Of a DNA stretch of 64,000 bases, positions 44,331-58,859 are shown in pieces. How positions within the stretch are numbered: the first letter of the stretch is position 1; each line of letters begins with the position of its first letter. Position numbers and translations under genes: made by a program. The notes beneath the pieces are model-generated. The model was not told the origin of the DNA and did not search any database. It saw only the letters and a list, made by a program, of their open reading frames with translations. Origin of the DNA: Phyto melanocephala (lineage: Eukaryota; Arthropoda; Insecta; Diptera; Rhinophoridae); contig OW799237.1 in assembly GCA_941918925.1 (NCBI GenBank), positions 91,175,015-91,239,014 on the forward strand, in the 5' to 3' direction.

Positions 44331-46681
44331 AACTTATTTACTGTCAGTAAGGCGGCTGTGTATTAAGTCCCTAAAGAGTACGCATCATATAAAAAAAACT
44401 TTCCTAGAATGCGGGACAATAATATAGAAAATAAATCGCCAATTAACGGCTTCCTTGTGGACATGGGAACACTGATAGTAATAATTGAGCTAAAAAACTT
44501 GCAATAGACAGTATCACTGTGTATTAGTTCGAACAATTTCAGACACATAATTGCCGTTTATTTATTGAAGGGTAAATAATACTAAATGATATCGCGCAAA
44601 ACCTAACTAATTGCCAAATAAAGAATGGAGAGCGAAGATCTAGACGAATATTAATGAACAAGATTTGCGATAAGTATGCAAAGAATCTACCAAAGGAAAC
44701 TTATTTCATTACCGAATACTGGTCTCTAGGAGCACATACAAAAAGGTTCCCTTCAATAACTCCTGCATAAATCAGCTCTTTAATCCACATTTGCATCAGG
44801 TAGCTGCATAACTAATATAACTCAACCTTAATTGAGTAAATAAATAGTATTGCCAATGTTAGTCTGGAGAAGCTAGATCGCACAATCTTGAAAAGTTTAT
44901 GTCGTTTCAATTGAAACAGCTTTAAAACTATACTTTGGGATTATAACAAACCTTTGATTTAAAATACAATTCTAAGATTGTCCTTCCATTTGTCAAATTG
45001 ATACTGCCTTGCAGGTTTTAAAGCTTCAAGCTAAATTTTGTTTACAAACTTGCCAATAGTTTTATATATGTTTGTATGCTTTATTGTTTAACCAAGAGTA
45101 GTAACAGTCGTGGCTTAATGCTGTTGCTAGAAAAATACTTGTAGTCTATCTTTAAGTTGTACTATTATAATACTACGCATATTCAAAAATAACTTGATTA
45201 GCACATTTGCATTGAATGAAATATTAAAGAATAGCATCTCTATGTTATTGAGTATTATCAATGCTGGCTAGTAGCTCAATACAAAGTCATGACGGCAGGG
45301 CAACATGTCGTGCAATAGTGAGTAGAATCAAGCAAACTAATAACCAAGCAGGCAGCTATCCTATCCAAGCAGCCAGTCAGTATGAATAAGAATAAATACA
45401 AGAACTACAACAACGGCAAGAACATGAATAACAAAAAAACCTACATGGAATTCTATACAATTCTTTGCTGATTCCTACACAAAAGCAACAACTACAACAA
45501 TAGTCACAGCAAAACTGACTGACATTCAACACACAAAAAGAAAACAAAAACTTACAAATACACAGCCAGAGATACTTACCCTGTTGTCAGTGAAAATATT
45601 TAGTCTAGTGTTAAGAAGTTTTTGGAATAAAATATAATAAACATTTTTACAAAGCGTTGTATCAATATATGCATCATCATTTTAAACTTCTGGGCTTTAA
45701 AGTATACCAAACAAGGAAATTTGTTTATTTTAATTATTGATTATTTCTTGTTTACCTCAAGCATTAGTGCGAATTCATTAAGGAAGAAATGTTTAGAAGT
45801 TGCTAAAACTGCAGGGTACATACATACATGCATACAAGTTTACGCTGGAACGAAAAAAAAAATATATAAATACTCGTATAGTGTGGCTCCTAAGTTGCAA
45901 GGACGGACATAGAGACACAAGAAATAGAAGCAGCAGAATAAGAATAATTGAAGGAAAGAAAACTTTCACACAAACAACTATAAAGAGTATAGAGTCACAC
46001 ATACTTACATATTTACATTTAATGGCGCGAAGCATAAAAGGCCTTGGCGATTCAAGGCGTTTTTGAAGCTTTTGAAAGTATTTTCTGCAAGATCGTGTAA
46101 GTTATTCTTACGAAACGGTAAGTTTGTTTTTTTTTTAAATATTTGCGAAAAATATCGTTTTTTAATAAGATAGGCTGTCAATTACTGTAAACTAACCGAA
46201 ACTTTGAAGTCTTTGGATACTTAAAAAACCTTTTTTTTAATGTTTTAACGATAGCAAAAAAACAAAAAAAATCTTAAAAATGGAAATCATTGATTTTAAT
46301 TAGCCTTGCTCTACTAACAGTTTTTTTTTTCTTTTTCTCAATAAAGCTTGTTTGGCAAAATTCGGCCTTTTGAAAGGCCTCTTCACACCTTATTTTTCCC
46401 AATGGAGATGTTCGTATTTGCACACTTTAATACAATACACATACATAGATTCCTTCATTTATTATATATGTATATGTTTTTGTATGTATGTTTATCAGAG
46501 TTTATACAATAGGATTGCCATGTATTTTAGTGTTGTAAAAATTAGAATTTCGTAGACTTATATTCTAAAGTTCCAAGACATATAAAGAGTAATTGATAGT
46601 AGTGTTATTGAAGCCATGTAAAACTTTTTCATAACCACCGGCGGGAAATGTAACTGTTGTTTATAGTTATAAGTGAACTAA
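44331..46681. other. Non-coding stretch
   Basis: 45250-45600 is rich in CAA/CAG and slightly less AT-rich, like fly intron or UTR sequence. No gene can be defined. Confidence 0.35.
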
Positions 46682-46683
46682 TA

Positions 46684-47556
46684 CGAGGATTGACTTTTAT
46701 ATTTCATCAAAAAACAAATCATCGAAAATAGCTTTATGCTTTTCAAAATATTTTTTTTAAAGATCAATACACTTTTGCATACGAGTGAACCATTTTTCGA
46801 AGCACTTCTTCCATTCTAAATGAGGAACCTCCAAAACATGCATTTTGAATGATTTTTAATCGTCTTGGAAGACCCATATAGTAGACTGCTTTTTATTTTC
46901 GGGTAGATACACGATTCGTCATCTGTCACGATGTCATACACATGTTTTGAAGCACCGCGATTGTTTTTCTGAGCATTTTTTTGCGAATAAGTGAAACGAT
47001 TCTTTTTTTTATCAATTTCAAATTATGTGGGATCCAACGCGAACAATTTTTTTACAGCGAAATGTTCATGCAATATTGAATATATGCTGGTTCTACTAAT
47101 TTGCAAGGTTGACTCAATCACACACTAAATTACATGAGGATCTTGCAGTATTATTTTACGCACAGCATCAATGCTTTTGGGAACAACTACCGCTTTACGA
47201 AACTCGTCATTGGGTGAACTATGGCCACGATTGAATTTAGTAAACTATAGATAAAAACTGGCCTTTGAAGTTGCTTTATCGCTATAAATTAAAATGAGTT
47301 CATCGATGCACTGCTGTTGATTTAATCCATGTCAAAAGTTGCAAAAACTAATTGCACGGAAATTTTCACAATTTGATAAATTTTTCTAATATTGTACAAT
47401 TTTTAAAATTATTGTTAACAGCACAAATAGTTTTTGTAAGTCAAAACTTGTTGAGTACGTTAATTGTACATAATGTCAAACTATAGTATAGGAATGTCAG
47501 TTTTCAGGTTGTAGCACTGGAGTTGCCCAATCCCAAAACGTTAAAGGCAACCCTCG
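46684..47556 (-). pseudogene. Mariner copy F, different family, deleted
   Basis: Ends CGAGGATTGACTTTTATATT and (complement) CGAGGGTTGCCTTTAACGTT are flanked by TA (46682-46683 and 47557-47558). The minus strand reads ELILIYSDKATSKASFYLWF, then KAVVVPKSIDAVRKIILQDP, then SRTSIYSILHEHFAVKKLF and IVTDDESCIY. This is the order of a mauritiana/irritans-type mariner transposase, with the first catalytic Asp in TDDES. The catalytic C-terminal half is missing and several frame breaks occur. Confidence 0.8.
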
Positions 47557-47558
47557 TA

Positions 47559-47597
47559 GTAAGTAAGTAAGTAAGTAAGTTAGTAAGTAAGTAAGAT
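47559..47597. repeat. (GTAA)n microsatellite
   Basis: About nine GTAA units with one interruption, directly next to the mariner F target site. Confidence 0.9.
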
Positions 47598-50273
47598 AAA
47601 GATATCTTTCTATCTAGTACTTTTCTTCAATGCAAAAGTGGACAATGAATCAATTTATTTTTTTAAAAGCCACATGTGTAAAACAGCTAGAAACTTCTCA
47701 TATACTCAATCAGATATTACTTATTGGTAGCTTACCTGACTAGACATGAGAAAAAATTTTTTCACATTAGATATTTCACTTGTTTGTAAGAAAATAAAAT
47801 ATTTAAAGTCTCACTTCAGGAAGCACCTGATCGACCGAAGTAACAAAATTACACGTTTTATTTGTTATTCGAATAAAAATATTTAGGTTCTTAATTGGAT
47901 CCAGGCTTGTTCTATTTATTAAAATTTTCATTAGTTTTAATAAAAGAAAATACTAGATTTAAGTTTAATTTTTTTTTTAATTTTTTTTTTTTTTTTGAAT
48001 ATCTCTATGATCTATAAATTTCTATAAAAAAACCAAAAATTTTATTTCTTTTCTATCCATGTCCATGTTACAAATTTTAGCTTCTCTTAAACAGTTTCCA
48101 TGCAAAAAATAATTATTATAAAATATTGCAACCCTATACTCTAAATATCTTCCAACACAACGTACTATTTACATAAAGACATTCACACAAACACATAGAA
48201 GTTCTTATGCATCCATTGTTGCTGATGTCCTGTCAGAACATTTCATGTGTTTGTATGTATGTTTGTATGGGACCCAGAAGAAAAGTGTCTTAAATATTTG
48301 TTTCTCTGCTTAGTTCAGCAGTTTTTTCATTATTTGTTGCACTATTGCTGTTGCTGTAATTTTGTTGTTGCCTTGGTTGAAAAATTTAAGTTTTTTCGAG
48401 GCATTTAAAGATTTTAAAAACTTTAAGTTCTCATATACCATAAAAATGTTAAAGTCTTGCGGAAATATTTTTTTTTTTAACAATTTAAAGCTGTTTTTCA
48501 TGGTTAAAAGGAGCAAGTGGTAATATTCTTTTTAGTTCTAAATTTCTTTAAATCTAAGTTACTAAATTATGTTTGATTTTTATAGTGGCTTAATTAAAGA
48601 GATACTTTGTTTTAGTAGTTGATTGTAAGTTCAAAAGTTACTTATTTGTTGTAAATTTCACTATTTACAGAATTTCTTTGAGCCTCTGATTTTATTTTGT
48701 GTTTAATATCTTTAAGTTGAAGCGAAATGGCTCTTTTAGCGTTGCAGGGGGATGATGTGAGTGTAAAAAAAAACTTCTAGTAAAATGTTGAAAAATGAAT
48801 TACAGGAAGTGCTTGTCTTGTTTATTTTATTTTATTCTTTTCCAATTTTTTTTTTTTTTTTAATTTTTATTCCTTGTTCTAGAAAATTTTAACTCTCAAA
48901 ATTTACACACATATAATCGTATATAAATTCTTTTAGTTACACAATACATGTTTGAATATATGTATGTTTATATTTATGTGAATAAATAAATGAATGTGCG
49001 TATGTATTTTGTTTGTTATATATCTATCGTCTGTAGTATCTGACACCATTTCAAAATACACATTGTCAGGATATGTTGAATTTTATATGACTAAAGTTTT
49101 GTTTTTTTTTCTTTTTGTTTAATTTTTTTTTTGTTTCTTTTGAACACATATAAATTTTGTATTTTGTAATTTTCACGACAATTTCCGAAATATTTTTAAA
49201 ATTTTCTTTGTCCTTTAACGTATTTATTTTAAGCATTCAGGCTGCCAGTCTTCTGTTAAGGGAAAAATTGCGTAAATAAAGGGAAGAACCAGTGTTTAAA
49301 ATATTTTTTTTTCTAATAATAAAAGTTTATAGTTGTTATTATTAATGTGACACATTTTTTTATTTTCTGAGATTCCGCGCTAGATAAACTTACCTGGTAC
49401 GTTTTAAAGGAAAGTGTGTCCTTACAATTGATGAGTTTTTATTTGACAAATTCTTTTTGATAAGAGGTTAAAGTCTAACTAGTACTGCATTAGACAGAAA
49501 ATAAATGATAAGTCCTTATAGGTCAATAAACGAGTCAATGATATCTATCTGTTAATTCCCTACACAGTTGATGTTTATGTAAAGAGAATAAATCTGTGTA
49601 CTTTTGTTAAAACAACTTATTACGATTTTTTTTATATTTTAGGAGAGCAAAAATACAAACAAAAAATCTAAAAAAAAAAATTATTTAAATTTATTCTTAT
49701 TAAGGAAAAGAATAATGCAGCCGTTTTAGAATTTTGAAATTTCATTAAAGGCTTATTTGGCAGATGGTGTACATTAATTTGTCAAATAAGCCTTCAATAA
49801 ACCTAAAATATTTTTTTATGAATACGGCAATTACATATTCTTAATAATTAAGAAATTTGAGTTTTTTTTATCTCGACTTAAGGTGATATGTCATAAAACT
49901 ACAAGAATAAGTCTTTAGCATAAAATAAAACTTGCTTGAGTTTAGCTAATATTTTTTTCTGTTTTACAACAACAACTCTTATTAAAGTTATTAAAAATAT
50001 ATTTATACAATAGCAATATACAAATTCTATTAAATAATAATAAAACTCCCTGCAGATAACGTGAGTAGACCATACACGCATGTAAAGTGTACTCAATATT
50101 AGACTAGGACTAGTTCAAAGGTAACCCAAATGTATGGAGAAAACATGGTCGATTTAACATTACGATGTCCTAGGGCTGGACCATATAACCCATCGGAGTA
50201 GTCTCAAAACTACTCTTTGTCACTACACGATGAAGCACCTACACGACCATTATACTCGTTTTGACAACAAAAT
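47598..50273. other. AT-rich non-coding stretch
   Basis: Long T/A runs near 47970-47995 and 48850-48865. A hairpin at 49748-49794 has arms AAGGCTTATTTG / CAAATAAGCCTT. No gene is seen. Confidence 0.4.
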
Positions 50274-50281
50274 ATGTATTC

Positions 50282-51761
50282 CAGCGTTGTCAACTTTAAA
50301 ATTTCAAAAAGCACCATAACCCAGGAAAAAACGCGTCATTCTCAAAAAAAAAGCACTAAATTTATAATTTGTAAATTATTTTTTTATTTATTTAATAAAA
50401 TTATACATTTTTATAAATTTCTTTAAAACTGAGACATTTTTAAATGTATATCAGAATAAATAACAAAAAAATTTACTAAAATCAAACAACGAATATCTTT
50501 TATCAGTCAGTAGAGATTTACATAGATACATATATTTATATGAAAATAAAAATAAACAAAAACATTGGAAAAATTATTATAGTAATTATCAATTCACAAT
50601 ATATCTCAGGAGTAATGCATTGTAAGGAATTTATTTCAACATTGAGAAAAAATTACGACAGGATTAGTTTTTCCATACCTGATGCGTTTATACGACGTTT
50701 TATAAACATGTGTGAATTTGTTGTACAAAATATTAAAGAAATTATTCACCAAATAAGTAAAACTATTATTTAATATTTAAATATTTTTATATTACATATT
50801 AGAGTAATTAAATAGAAATATTTCTAACTAAAAATTATGAAAAATTTTAATAAACTTGCAGTTTAATAATTCGATTCGGATTTAAGCTTTTCTCTATGTA
50901 AATAATATCAAATATCAATGATAGTCAATTATTTCTTCATTATTATCACTATCATCTGGCCACAACACAGTCTTAATTTCAAATTGTAATGCTTTATAAA
51001 TATTATTGCTATTAATCAGAATATTTACTTCATCAGCGATTTGGTAGGTTTCGCAACAGAAATTTTCCCGTTTAAACCCATTTTTAATGAATTTAAAGAC
51101 ATTCGGTTGCGTATTTTAGATTTAAACACATTCATGGGAGCGATAAAAGTTTAACGGCAATATTAGCTAATGCTTCAAAGGGATTAAAGTTAACTGCATG
51201 TTTGTACGATTTAACTTCAATCCAAAAATCGACTGGATTCGATATTTTGCCATTGGTAATGATAAAATATCTTCTTTTGTACGTTATAAAACATTTCTAA
51301 CATTAATTATGTTAATTTTGCTCAAAATTTCAAAGTTTTCTGGTAAAATTTTTAAACGTTTAAAGTTGTGGGACGCTAAAAGTCATTTATAAGATGATAG
51401 AAAGAGGAATTTCTTTTATTCACAATTACCTCATATGCATATATGTATAAAGTTAGACATTTTGAAACAAAAACTTTCTGGGCAATCAATACCATCTTAT
51501 AAATAATTAAATTTTTAGTGTAATATTATTTTTTTGCCGAGTTGCACGTAATTGTACTATAAGTTACATTTTGGTAGTATGTATATAAATTTACACATAC
51601 AAAAAATTTTTTTCAATTAATATGTTTGGTGTCACCGAAATAAAAAGAAAAGCACTAAAAACTAAAAAAAAAATCACCAAGCACTGACTCACAATTTTTC
51701 CGCTTTAGAATTGTTAAAAATCACCAAAAACGGTGATAAAATCACCGAGTTGACAACGCTG
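50282..51761 (-). mobile_element. hAT element, 1,480 bp
   Basis: Inverted ends CAGCGTTGTCAACT / AGTTGACAACGCTG are flanked by a perfect 8-bp duplication ATGTATTC (50274-50281 and 51762-51769). The right interior has CGGTGATAAAATCACCG. A decayed transposase tail on the minus strand confirms the superfamily. Confidence 0.88.
51070..51245 (-). pseudogene. hAT transposase C-terminal dimerisation region, decayed
   Basis: The minus strand reads NPVDFWIEVKSYKHAVNFNP then FEALANIAVKLLSLP and, after a frame change and a gap, FKSKIRNRMSLNSLKMG. These are the W-x-E/LSLP and (V)KSKIRNRMS motifs of the hAT C-terminal domain. The SNA-VERVFS block normally between them is missing. No N-terminal BED finger or catalytic core was recognised elsewhere in the element. 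Confidence 0.75.
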
Positions 51762-51769
51762 ATGTATTC

Positions 51770-53971
51770 GTTAAAACACGACCACTTGTCGTTTAACTAC
51801 AATCTCTTGTTTGAAAATGATATTGTCCATGACTGCATAACATAGGACCATGTTGTAAGTAGTCCATTTAGCTAAAATGCACCACGTAGCCCAATATTAT
51901 CTGTAGGGCTACATTAAAAACACATACATATGTACATACATATTTTCTATGATAAACTGCATTAATATCATTGCTTTTAAAATTGATTGATATTGAATAA
52001 TATTTTAACAATATATCTTCTATTTCTAATACTCATTCTAAAAAGTTCAGACTTGTTTCCATTTTTCTCCAAAACATACTGTGCCGATTTTGAAGTTGAC
52101 CAATTTGGATTTTTTTTTTAAGTCACTAATATTGGCCAAACTCACAACGAAACATCATAGCTCTCATTGATAATTATAACTGACATACTTTTCAAAGATC
52201 ACTTATAGTTTAAGAATCATTTTCACACACTTCCAACGTCATTTTGAGAGGACAACAAAAATACCTTTTTCTATGAGTCGATATAATTTATTCAAGTTCG
52301 AGGTCTAAAGTGTTCATAATAATTTTTACTCTCTTAACTCAACCATCGTCATTTTTCATTTCCTAGAAAGCAATTAGAAAACAATTTAGTTTTCAATTGA
52401 CTTTTTTAGAGACAGTAATATGTACCAACAGAAAATAAATAAATAAAAATACATATTGATGCACCTATACATTCTACCATATTAATGTATGTATAATATA
52501 TTATACGAGGGCAGGTATCATATTAATTTTGAATTTAACGTATAACATTTGGCTTCATTTTTGCGAACTGACCATCTAATATGGCTTTAATCTTAAGTCT
52601 TCATTTAAGACCAAAGGCTTTTAATTTAATTAGTAGAAAGTATTTTCTTTAAATAAAAAACTTATTTGCATTGAATACGATTACGATGAATTAAATTATA
52701 ATTTTATTAATTTTTTTAAACAAAGTGATTGTGTTTAATGTGTTGTAAGTCATGGTGAATTAAAAAACCATATAAATAATTTGTTTAGAGCAGTGACTGC
52801 CAAACCCACATAATTATACGTACACTGAACCAAATTACTTATTGAAAACCAAATATTTGCGCCATTGTTTTCGCTAAGATAAAAGGAATAAGAAACTTAA
52901 AATAGTGTAATACTAATATTAGAGTTTTTGCTTAGAAAATAATACAGTTTCTTCATTTTTTTATATACTTTTTCAAATATTTTTTTAATTTGTTTGGCTA
53001 TTTTTATGAATAAAAAATGGGTTGGGAATGTATATTAAAAAGAAAACCATGTAGTTTCTTATTAAACTTTTCAGCCATTATAATCTTGTACAGTGAAAAC
53101 ATAGATGTGCTTACAAAAAAATTTTATATAACTTGGATTAACTTAATATCTAAGGCAATAATATCACAAAGGCAAATATAATATTATAATTCGTTATCAA
53201 CAACTCCTTATAGTTTTTAGATGTACTAAAATTTTATTATTACTCTTTCCTATACGATACATTGTAGAATTGACGTAGCTATAACATTACTTTGTGAAAC
53301 TTTTTGTTTTCTTTTAAAAAACTTAAGCAATACAACATATAAAATATTGTGCAATCTGGGAGAGTAAAAAAATTATCTAGGGGGCTTTTCATTTTCACTT
53401 AAATAACTCTCTTCAAAATGCTGTTATCAAAATAATACTAAGCACAATTAAAGATTTGTTGTAACAAAAATCTGTTCTATTTAAAAAAATAATTTAAAAT
53501 TGGTTTGAAGTATTTATTTATTTTAACATAGTGCTGACTTACATACTTTCATGAAAATACATTTACTGACAGAGAGTCTAATTCTTAAAAATTAAAACAG
53601 TTTTATTTAAAAGTAAGTGAAATCTATATAGAACATAAGTTCTATAAACTCTTTACTAAGAGAATTTTTCTTATATTTAATAAATAACTTTTCAGATTAA
53701 CCTCCTATTTATACATTACTCTCATGCTTATAGTATTACACACACATGCTTTCACAATTATACACACATACCCTTCAAACAATTTCTATCCAAAAAGAGA
53801 CTTAAAAGTTACGGCATAAAGTTAAAAGTCATCGAATTCAATATCATTTTCTTGTCCAAATAGTGTCCCCGTTCGTGAAGAAACGTTCCGCCTCTATAAT
53901 ACTTATTAGATGAGACTATTTAGTGACTTTCTTAGTTTCATATGTAGTACAATGCTTCGGTGACGAATTAT
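51770..53971. other. AT-rich non-coding stretch
   Basis: No gene or structured repeat is recognised. Confidence 0.4.
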
Positions 53972-54108
53972 TGTACTTTTATGATATCGCTTTGGTATCG
54001 TTTTCTTATTGAAAAAGTCTCCCATTTCGGTGCATTTTATAATACCGCTTTAGTGTCGTTTTCTTATCAAAAAAGTTAGATATTTCGATGCATTTTACAA
54101 TATAATTT
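53972..54108. repeat. Tandem repeat, about 59-bp period, 2.3 copies
   Basis: Units start at 53972, 54031 and 54089 and contain T(G/A)TCGTTTTCTTAT and CATTTCGGTGCATTTT-like blocks, with about 20 percent divergence. Confidence 0.7.
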
Positions 54109-55610
54109 TTTACGGAAAATTGAAATCATAAGAAAACGCAAATAGAACTTTACATCTTATCAAAAAGGTGCAACTATTTAGAAACAAAATAAAACTTTAC
54201 TTGTTTTATACGAAATATGTGTAATTATTTGGAGCCTTGTGTCAAAGTTGATAGATTAGAAAAGACAAATAATGAAATTATTTTTAGGAAGAATGCCAAT
54301 AAAAGAAACTTTCTATTTATAAATTATAAAAAAATAAAATAAACAAGTTTTCTTCAGTATGTTCTTATGACTATTTATATATAAGAAAATTAATAAAAAT
54401 GATATTACTGTATTGGAAAATTCTTTTGGTTTTTTGTAAATATATAGTTAATTTATTTTTATATGTAGCTATTTAATATAATATATAAAATATAATATAA
54501 TATAATATAGTATTTAAAAAATGTAAAAAAAAAGTGAATAAAACAAGTTATGTACATTTTAAATTTTGTACAAAATTTTTATTTATTTCTAATATTCACT
54601 TTAATAATGTCGACTTTTATCCTCAAAGTCACACTAATACTAAAAAGCATTGATTTTTCTTTAATTTAACTGTTAATTGCATTAACTTTGTTTTTGAAAA
54701 AATTCTTTAGTGCAAAAGTTAAGGGATCAAAATATAATTTGTTTTTATATTTTTGAATTAACCAAAAACTAATATTTTAGGTACAGAAAACGGGTTATAT
54801 TTTTAAAGTGTTATTATAGTGGGTTAATAACTAAAAAGTGACTATTTCGATAGTTAAAATTATAATAAAATTGATCAAAAGAAAGAGCAAACACGAAACA
54901 TGCTTATTTTGTTTTTGCGAAATATTTTACTAACCAAAAAGTAACTTCTAATGCACAATAAAAGTTCCATTTGCTGGCAGGGTATCCGCACATGCATTGA
55001 GACAAATTTAAGGTTTGCAGATTGATAAAAATAAAACTCATGTCATAAGATGTGCGAGCATGTAGTACATATTTATATGCTTGTGTATTTTGTAAACACA
55101 AGTAACAAAAAAAAAACAAAAATACAATAAGGATGAAATGTTTAAACACTTAAAAAATTTAATGCATCTATGTAAAAGTAATTGCATTAATCACTCATAT
55201 TCTTAGTTCGGAATGAATGAGTGTTAGCTGAAAACAAATTACTGAAGAATATTTAAAGATTTCCTAACACTAAGGTAAAGGCAAATACAAAAACAAAAAA
55301 AATAATATTTTCAAGTAGAGGAATTTAACACTTGAAATAAGAAATTTAAAATAAGAGTAGGACAATGCAAAAAGTCACATTTAATAAAACTTTTTTAATG
55401 TTTATGATTTCTAATTTAAATACTTTTAAAATGTAGACCTGAATGTTTTTGCTTTAAAATAAAATTTTTAAAAATTCTGCATTATTTTCAGTTTTATATG
55501 TCTTCACTATTTAATGAATATATTGAAATAATACTGATTTAAAAAAATCCTTTACTGATTATATATATATTAGTCAGCAGAGAAAATGAATTTAGATTTC
55601 TTAATATAGC
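54109..55610. other. AT-rich non-coding stretch
   Basis: A (TATAA)n run lies at about 54475-54512. No gene is seen. Confidence 0.4.
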
Positions 55611-56048
55611 ATCCCAGCAAAATCTTTTGAAATTGTGTAATAGGTTGTCATTACTTCATATATTACATAGTAATGGGGGGTCGTTACCAACATCATTCTT
55701 TTAAAGTACAGAGTAATGGCCTATTGGTTATGACCTTCGTAAATACTTTTTATATATTTTTTTAAATAGTGAACTAAAAATTAACTTCATAAATATTATA
55801 ATATGCCCAATATTATAATTTTTATATTTGTTTGTATTGCAACAGTATAAAAATATCCAGCTATAATTCAGCTTTATTGGTAATTATTTATTTTATTGCT
55901 TTTTGTAAGTTCATTTGTAAGCGAGGGTCATGATTTCTGGGACAACTCAAACAAAAATAAGTAGTTATTCGGTCAAAAAGTAACTAGTTTATGTGTATCT
56001 CCAATATTACTTGCTAACTTACTAGGTAAGTAAAGATTTTGCTGGGAT
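55611..56048. mobile_element. 438-bp element with ATCCCAGCAAAATCTT termini
   Basis: A perfect 16-bp inverted repeat marks the ends. No target duplication can be fixed by eye. The interior shows no clear similarity to the element at 57447, which shares only the CCCAGCAAAA terminus. Confidence 0.75.
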
Positions 56049-57446
56049 ATAACACAAATACTTTAATAAAATAATTTTATACATTTTATTTACTTTGGGT
56101 ACACGTTTTAATTCTTAAACTAGCCTCAAAATGAGTTTTGACAATACACATCTGAAAACTTTGCAGCTGTTTTAAAACTTTAGAAAATTATTATGGGATT
56201 CTTTCTGGAACATTTAAACCGGTAGGTCGTCTTCCAAGTATATACGCCAAACAAATTTAGCTTTAAAATATCGAAGACACTTTATTTCCTTTTGCCAAAA
56301 ATTTAGTTCCTTCATGATTTTCTGTTGATTAGTTGCATAGTCCTAGATATTTTTCCTTCTTCTTTTAAATCAAAATATTTTTTTTATATGTTTCTGCTTA
56401 AGAGAAAACAACAAATCTTCCTATGGTACCTTTTTGTTCGCCTTAATAATGTGCAACGTTTTCAAACTTTGTTTTTTTTTTTTCTTTTGCCTGCCGGAAT
56501 GAAAAATTGCTCTTTCGGGAATTTGATTTTAACATGATAAGAAATCAGCCAGGCTGTTTGGCTCATTTTGTACGTTCGTAAGGGATGCACCATTCGATAG
56601 AAAATATAAACGTACATATTTAGATGAAAGCTAAGCAAACGTACATTAAATACAGCCTTTTAAAGGTATGCAATCTTTAGCCGATTAAAAAGTTTTTAAT
56701 ATAACAGGTATTTCTAAAGTGTATAATAAATGTAAATTAATTTTAATAGTAATTAAAAATGAATCATGGTTTTTAAGCGTTTTAATAATGAATTTTATAG
56801 GTTAGGTGTATGTCTCTATGTAATGGTCTCTATAAATTAAAGAATTTCTTTGATAATTTGTATAAATAGAGTTAAATGACAATTCGTGTAGTTTATGAAG
56901 GAAATTAATTCAGTCGAAAAAAAAACAAATACTCGTAATCTTAAGTCAGCTATTGCACGGTATATACGTTAAAGTTAAAAAAAATAAACAAATACATACA
57001 TATTAAATGGACTTAACAATCTTTAAAGGATTTCAGTAATAAATAAATTTGTAAAACACACACGATATATTTTTTAAATAAACTTACAAGGTGTGCTATC
57101 TGTGGTATTGTCATAATTTTTCAAAATGGTTTCAAAATTTTACAATAAACAATAAAATATCTTTCAATCATTTTAAAATTTTAGAAAATTCTATATTATG
57201 ACACTACGAGATGATACCACTTGTTGTGAACTTACCAAACGTTAACCTTTTGTCATAATATAATTTAAAAGAAACAACAACAAAGTTGAAATATCAAAAA
57301 TTACATATTTTTTCGATTGTGTTATTTGAAAATCGTTTATAAAAGATGACAATGTAAAAATAGAATTCAGGATAATTGGCCTAGAAACCAATTCGGTTTA
57401 CAGGTAAATGTCTTACGAAATAATTGAACTGTTTAATAAGCTCTAT
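56049..57446. other. AT-rich non-coding stretch
   Basis: No gene is seen. Confidence 0.4.
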
Positions 57447-57848
57447 CCCAGCAAAAAAATCTATGACAAAAAATCGGATTTTCAGGGGTTCAACTGGTGA
57501 CGAAGTGATTAAATATACGTGGAAATACTAATGATTTTAACATTAGCGTGTCATTGAAGATCATGTGTTTATATGAATATATTATGAAGTGCACTTCATT
57601 CTAATAAGTGCATGTAAGTCCTGAATATTTGGTGAAAAGCATCGGATATTTCATGAGTTGAATTTGTTTGTTTACATGAATTGTATAAGAAATTCTGCAT
57701 GATGTTGCATTAATTTTTAAGCACATCATTTATGAAAAATTTTTTCGCATTTAGGGAGTCATTTATAATTAATGTTTTTACACAAATAATTTAGAAGTCT
57801 TTAAAATGTAATTCGCTTTGCACTACTTACAATTTTTTTTTTGCTGGG
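57447..57848. mobile_element. 402-bp MITE, uninterrupted (copy X2)
   Basis: Inverted ends CCCAGCAAAAAAA / TTTTTTTGCTGGG. The interior is the intact counterpart of the split copy at 22270-24868, which makes it the reference for that nested stack. Confidence 0.75.
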
Positions 57849-58859
57849 TATATATTAGTGGTCGCTTTTGTTGATATCACATGCCTTAAACATCAACATT
57901 ATCCAAATTAGTCAAAATGTATACATACATTTAATCATCTGAACAAACACTAACATATTCAAACAAGTACCATAACAATGGATGATATTTTATTATAAAA
58001 AAAAACAGTTTGTGCTGCAGATGGCATTGGGCTCCACTGAAATACAATTCGTGTACATTTACCAGCGGGAGAATAATGAGAACTGAAAAAGAAAAACAAA
58101 ACTTTAAGAAAACCTCATAAGCACAATTATTTTGTTTAGTTTTTCTTTTCAACTTTAAGGGAGTGAGGACACGCAGCCAGGGGACATTTAAATTTTATGA
58201 AAGAAAAGGACACTATAGTAGAAAATTATCATTTACAACGTTAAGCAAACAGGTTACAAAACAAAAAATAATGATAATAAAAAAATATTCTGGACCTAAT
58301 TGCGTATCTGTGTTGCACTGTAATGTGAAATATTTATAAAATTTAATCACTAATGGTGTAGTAAATAAGAAACCAATGTCTGTAGTAGATTGTAGTCACC
58401 TAAATTTAAACACCCTCAAATTGTACAACGCTTTTACTGTTACGTACATGTAGTAGACTCCAACAATACCCCTGGGAATAAATGCATTAGATGAAAAATC
58501 TTTACACAATAGGTGTTTTATTTCTTATTCAAAAAAAATATACAAATCGACTTTTCAATACATGCTCTGAAAGGATAGATAAAAATATTTGGTTATATTT
58601 GCTTTGATATTAAACCTTCAAATAAAATGTCTAATTCGAAGGTTGCATATTGTATTTTTATATTTTTAACATTCATATATTTTCTTTACGTTTTGTTTTT
58701 TTTTTCACAAAATTTTTTCGTGTAGGGATACATAAATAAAAAATTGCGTTCCTGAAATTCAGAAGTGCATACTATCCTTAAACCGGTTAGAAAAATATTT
58801 TAATTGATCTTCAAACAGTAGTAGTATATTAAAAAAAAAATAAAAAAAAATAAATAAAA
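57849..58859. other. AT-rich non-coding stretch
   Basis: Nothing recognisable; an A-rich tract at 58830-58875 belongs to the next repeat. Confidence 0.35.
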
